In this document: positions 5,369 to 5,487 of the stretch, in pieces
How the letters are laid out: each line of letters begins with the position of its first letter
How positions within the stretch are numbered: the stretch's first letter is position 1
Source of the DNA: Acidobacteriota bacterium
GTDB taxonomy: Bacteria; Acidobacteriota; Blastocatellia; Pyrinomonadales; Pyrinomonadaceae
Length of the DNA stretch: 5,487 nucleotides
Assembly (NCBI GenBank): GCA_005790265.1
Contig: SXVE01000068.1
Coordinates: forward strand, 1 to 5,487
Direction of reading: 5' to 3'
The notes under the pieces: model-generated
The model's database searches: none
What the model was told of the DNA's origin: nothing
What the model saw: the letters and a program-made list of their open reading frames with translations, nothing else
Translations under genes and position numbers: made by a program

Positions 5369-5487
5369 ATGGCGGTCGAAGTCAGACGCGCGACAAAAGC
5401 GGACGCGCGCCGCGTTGCCGAATACGCGATCAAACTTTTCGCGCAGCATCGCGAATACGACGCGCACCGTTTCGCCGAAATCGCTTC
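5369..5487 (+). CDS. GNAT-family N-acetyltransferase, N-terminal part (partial, runs off the window)
   Basis: Thirty-nine codons are open to the window edge and read MAVEVRRATKADARRVAEYA followed by IKLFAQHREYDAHRFAEIA. A β-strand ending in VRRAT, then K-A-D-A leading into an amphipathic helix, then an HxxYDxxRF segment, is the usual opening of GNAT acetyltransferases (β1, α1, α2). The acetyl-CoA-binding motif would lie downstream and cannot be seen, so the substrate is unknown. The start at 5369 is eight bases after the nuoK stop and lacks an SD, so translation may depend on nuoK. Its position next to nuo suggests co-transcription. Whether nuoL, nuoM and nuoN follow is not visible. The family call is moderately secure; the function is not known. 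Confidence 0.72.
   Translation, partial: MAVEVRRATKADARRVAEYAIKLFAQHREYDAHRFAEIA

Overview
The window holds the second half of a bacterial respiratory complex I (NADH:quinone oxidoreductase, nuo) locus, with every gene on the + strand: the 3' end of nuoF, a 40-codon gene for ribosomal protein bTHX, nuoG, nuoH, nuoJ, nuoK, and the start of a GNAT-family acetyltransferase that runs off the right edge. Coding density is high and no gene-free stretch exceeds about 145 bases. I see no rRNA, tRNA, CRISPR array, insertion sequence or phage gene.

Layout. Bases 1-3107 carry nuoF-thx-nuoG, with gaps of 33 and 22 bases, encoding NADH-side parts of the complex. NuoF holds the N3 cluster. NuoG holds N1b, N5 and N4, plus the ligands for one extra [4Fe-4S] cluster that E. 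coli and mitochondrial homologues lack. A strong intrinsic terminator (3112-3147) follows nuoG. A leader of about 100 bases with a perfect 14-base palindrome and two hairpins then precedes nuoH. Bases 3251-5360 encode membrane-arm subunits NuoH, NuoJ and NuoK. The nuoH-nuoJ junction, where nuoI is normally found, instead holds a 79-base spacer made largely of an inverted heptanucleotide repeat. After nuoK, where nuoL is usual, an acetyltransferase gene begins 8 bases downstream.

How the genes work together. NuoF oxidises NADH through FMN and passes electrons to NuoG. They normally continue through NuoI to the quinone site formed partly by NuoH, and this drives proton pumping through the membrane arm that includes NuoJ and NuoK. 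NuoI must be encoded elsewhere if the enzyme is a conventional complex I. The terminator suggests that the NADH-side and membrane-side genes are at least partly separate transcription units.

Organism. The base composition looks intermediate. Only thx has a clear Shine-Dalgarno sequence; nuoG, nuoH, nuoJ, nuoK and the acetyltransferase start after A/T-rich or otherwise SD-less leaders. bTHX is known from Thermus, Bacteroidota and some other phyla. I lean towards a Gram-negative environmental lineage such as Acidobacteriota (Blastocatellia-like) or a Bacteroidota relative, but this is a weak inference.

No wholly new system is evident. The points worth a second look are the ribosomal-protein gene inside a nuo operon, the altered cluster complement of NuoG, the missing nuoI with a heptad inverted repeat in its place, and the terminator that splits the locus.
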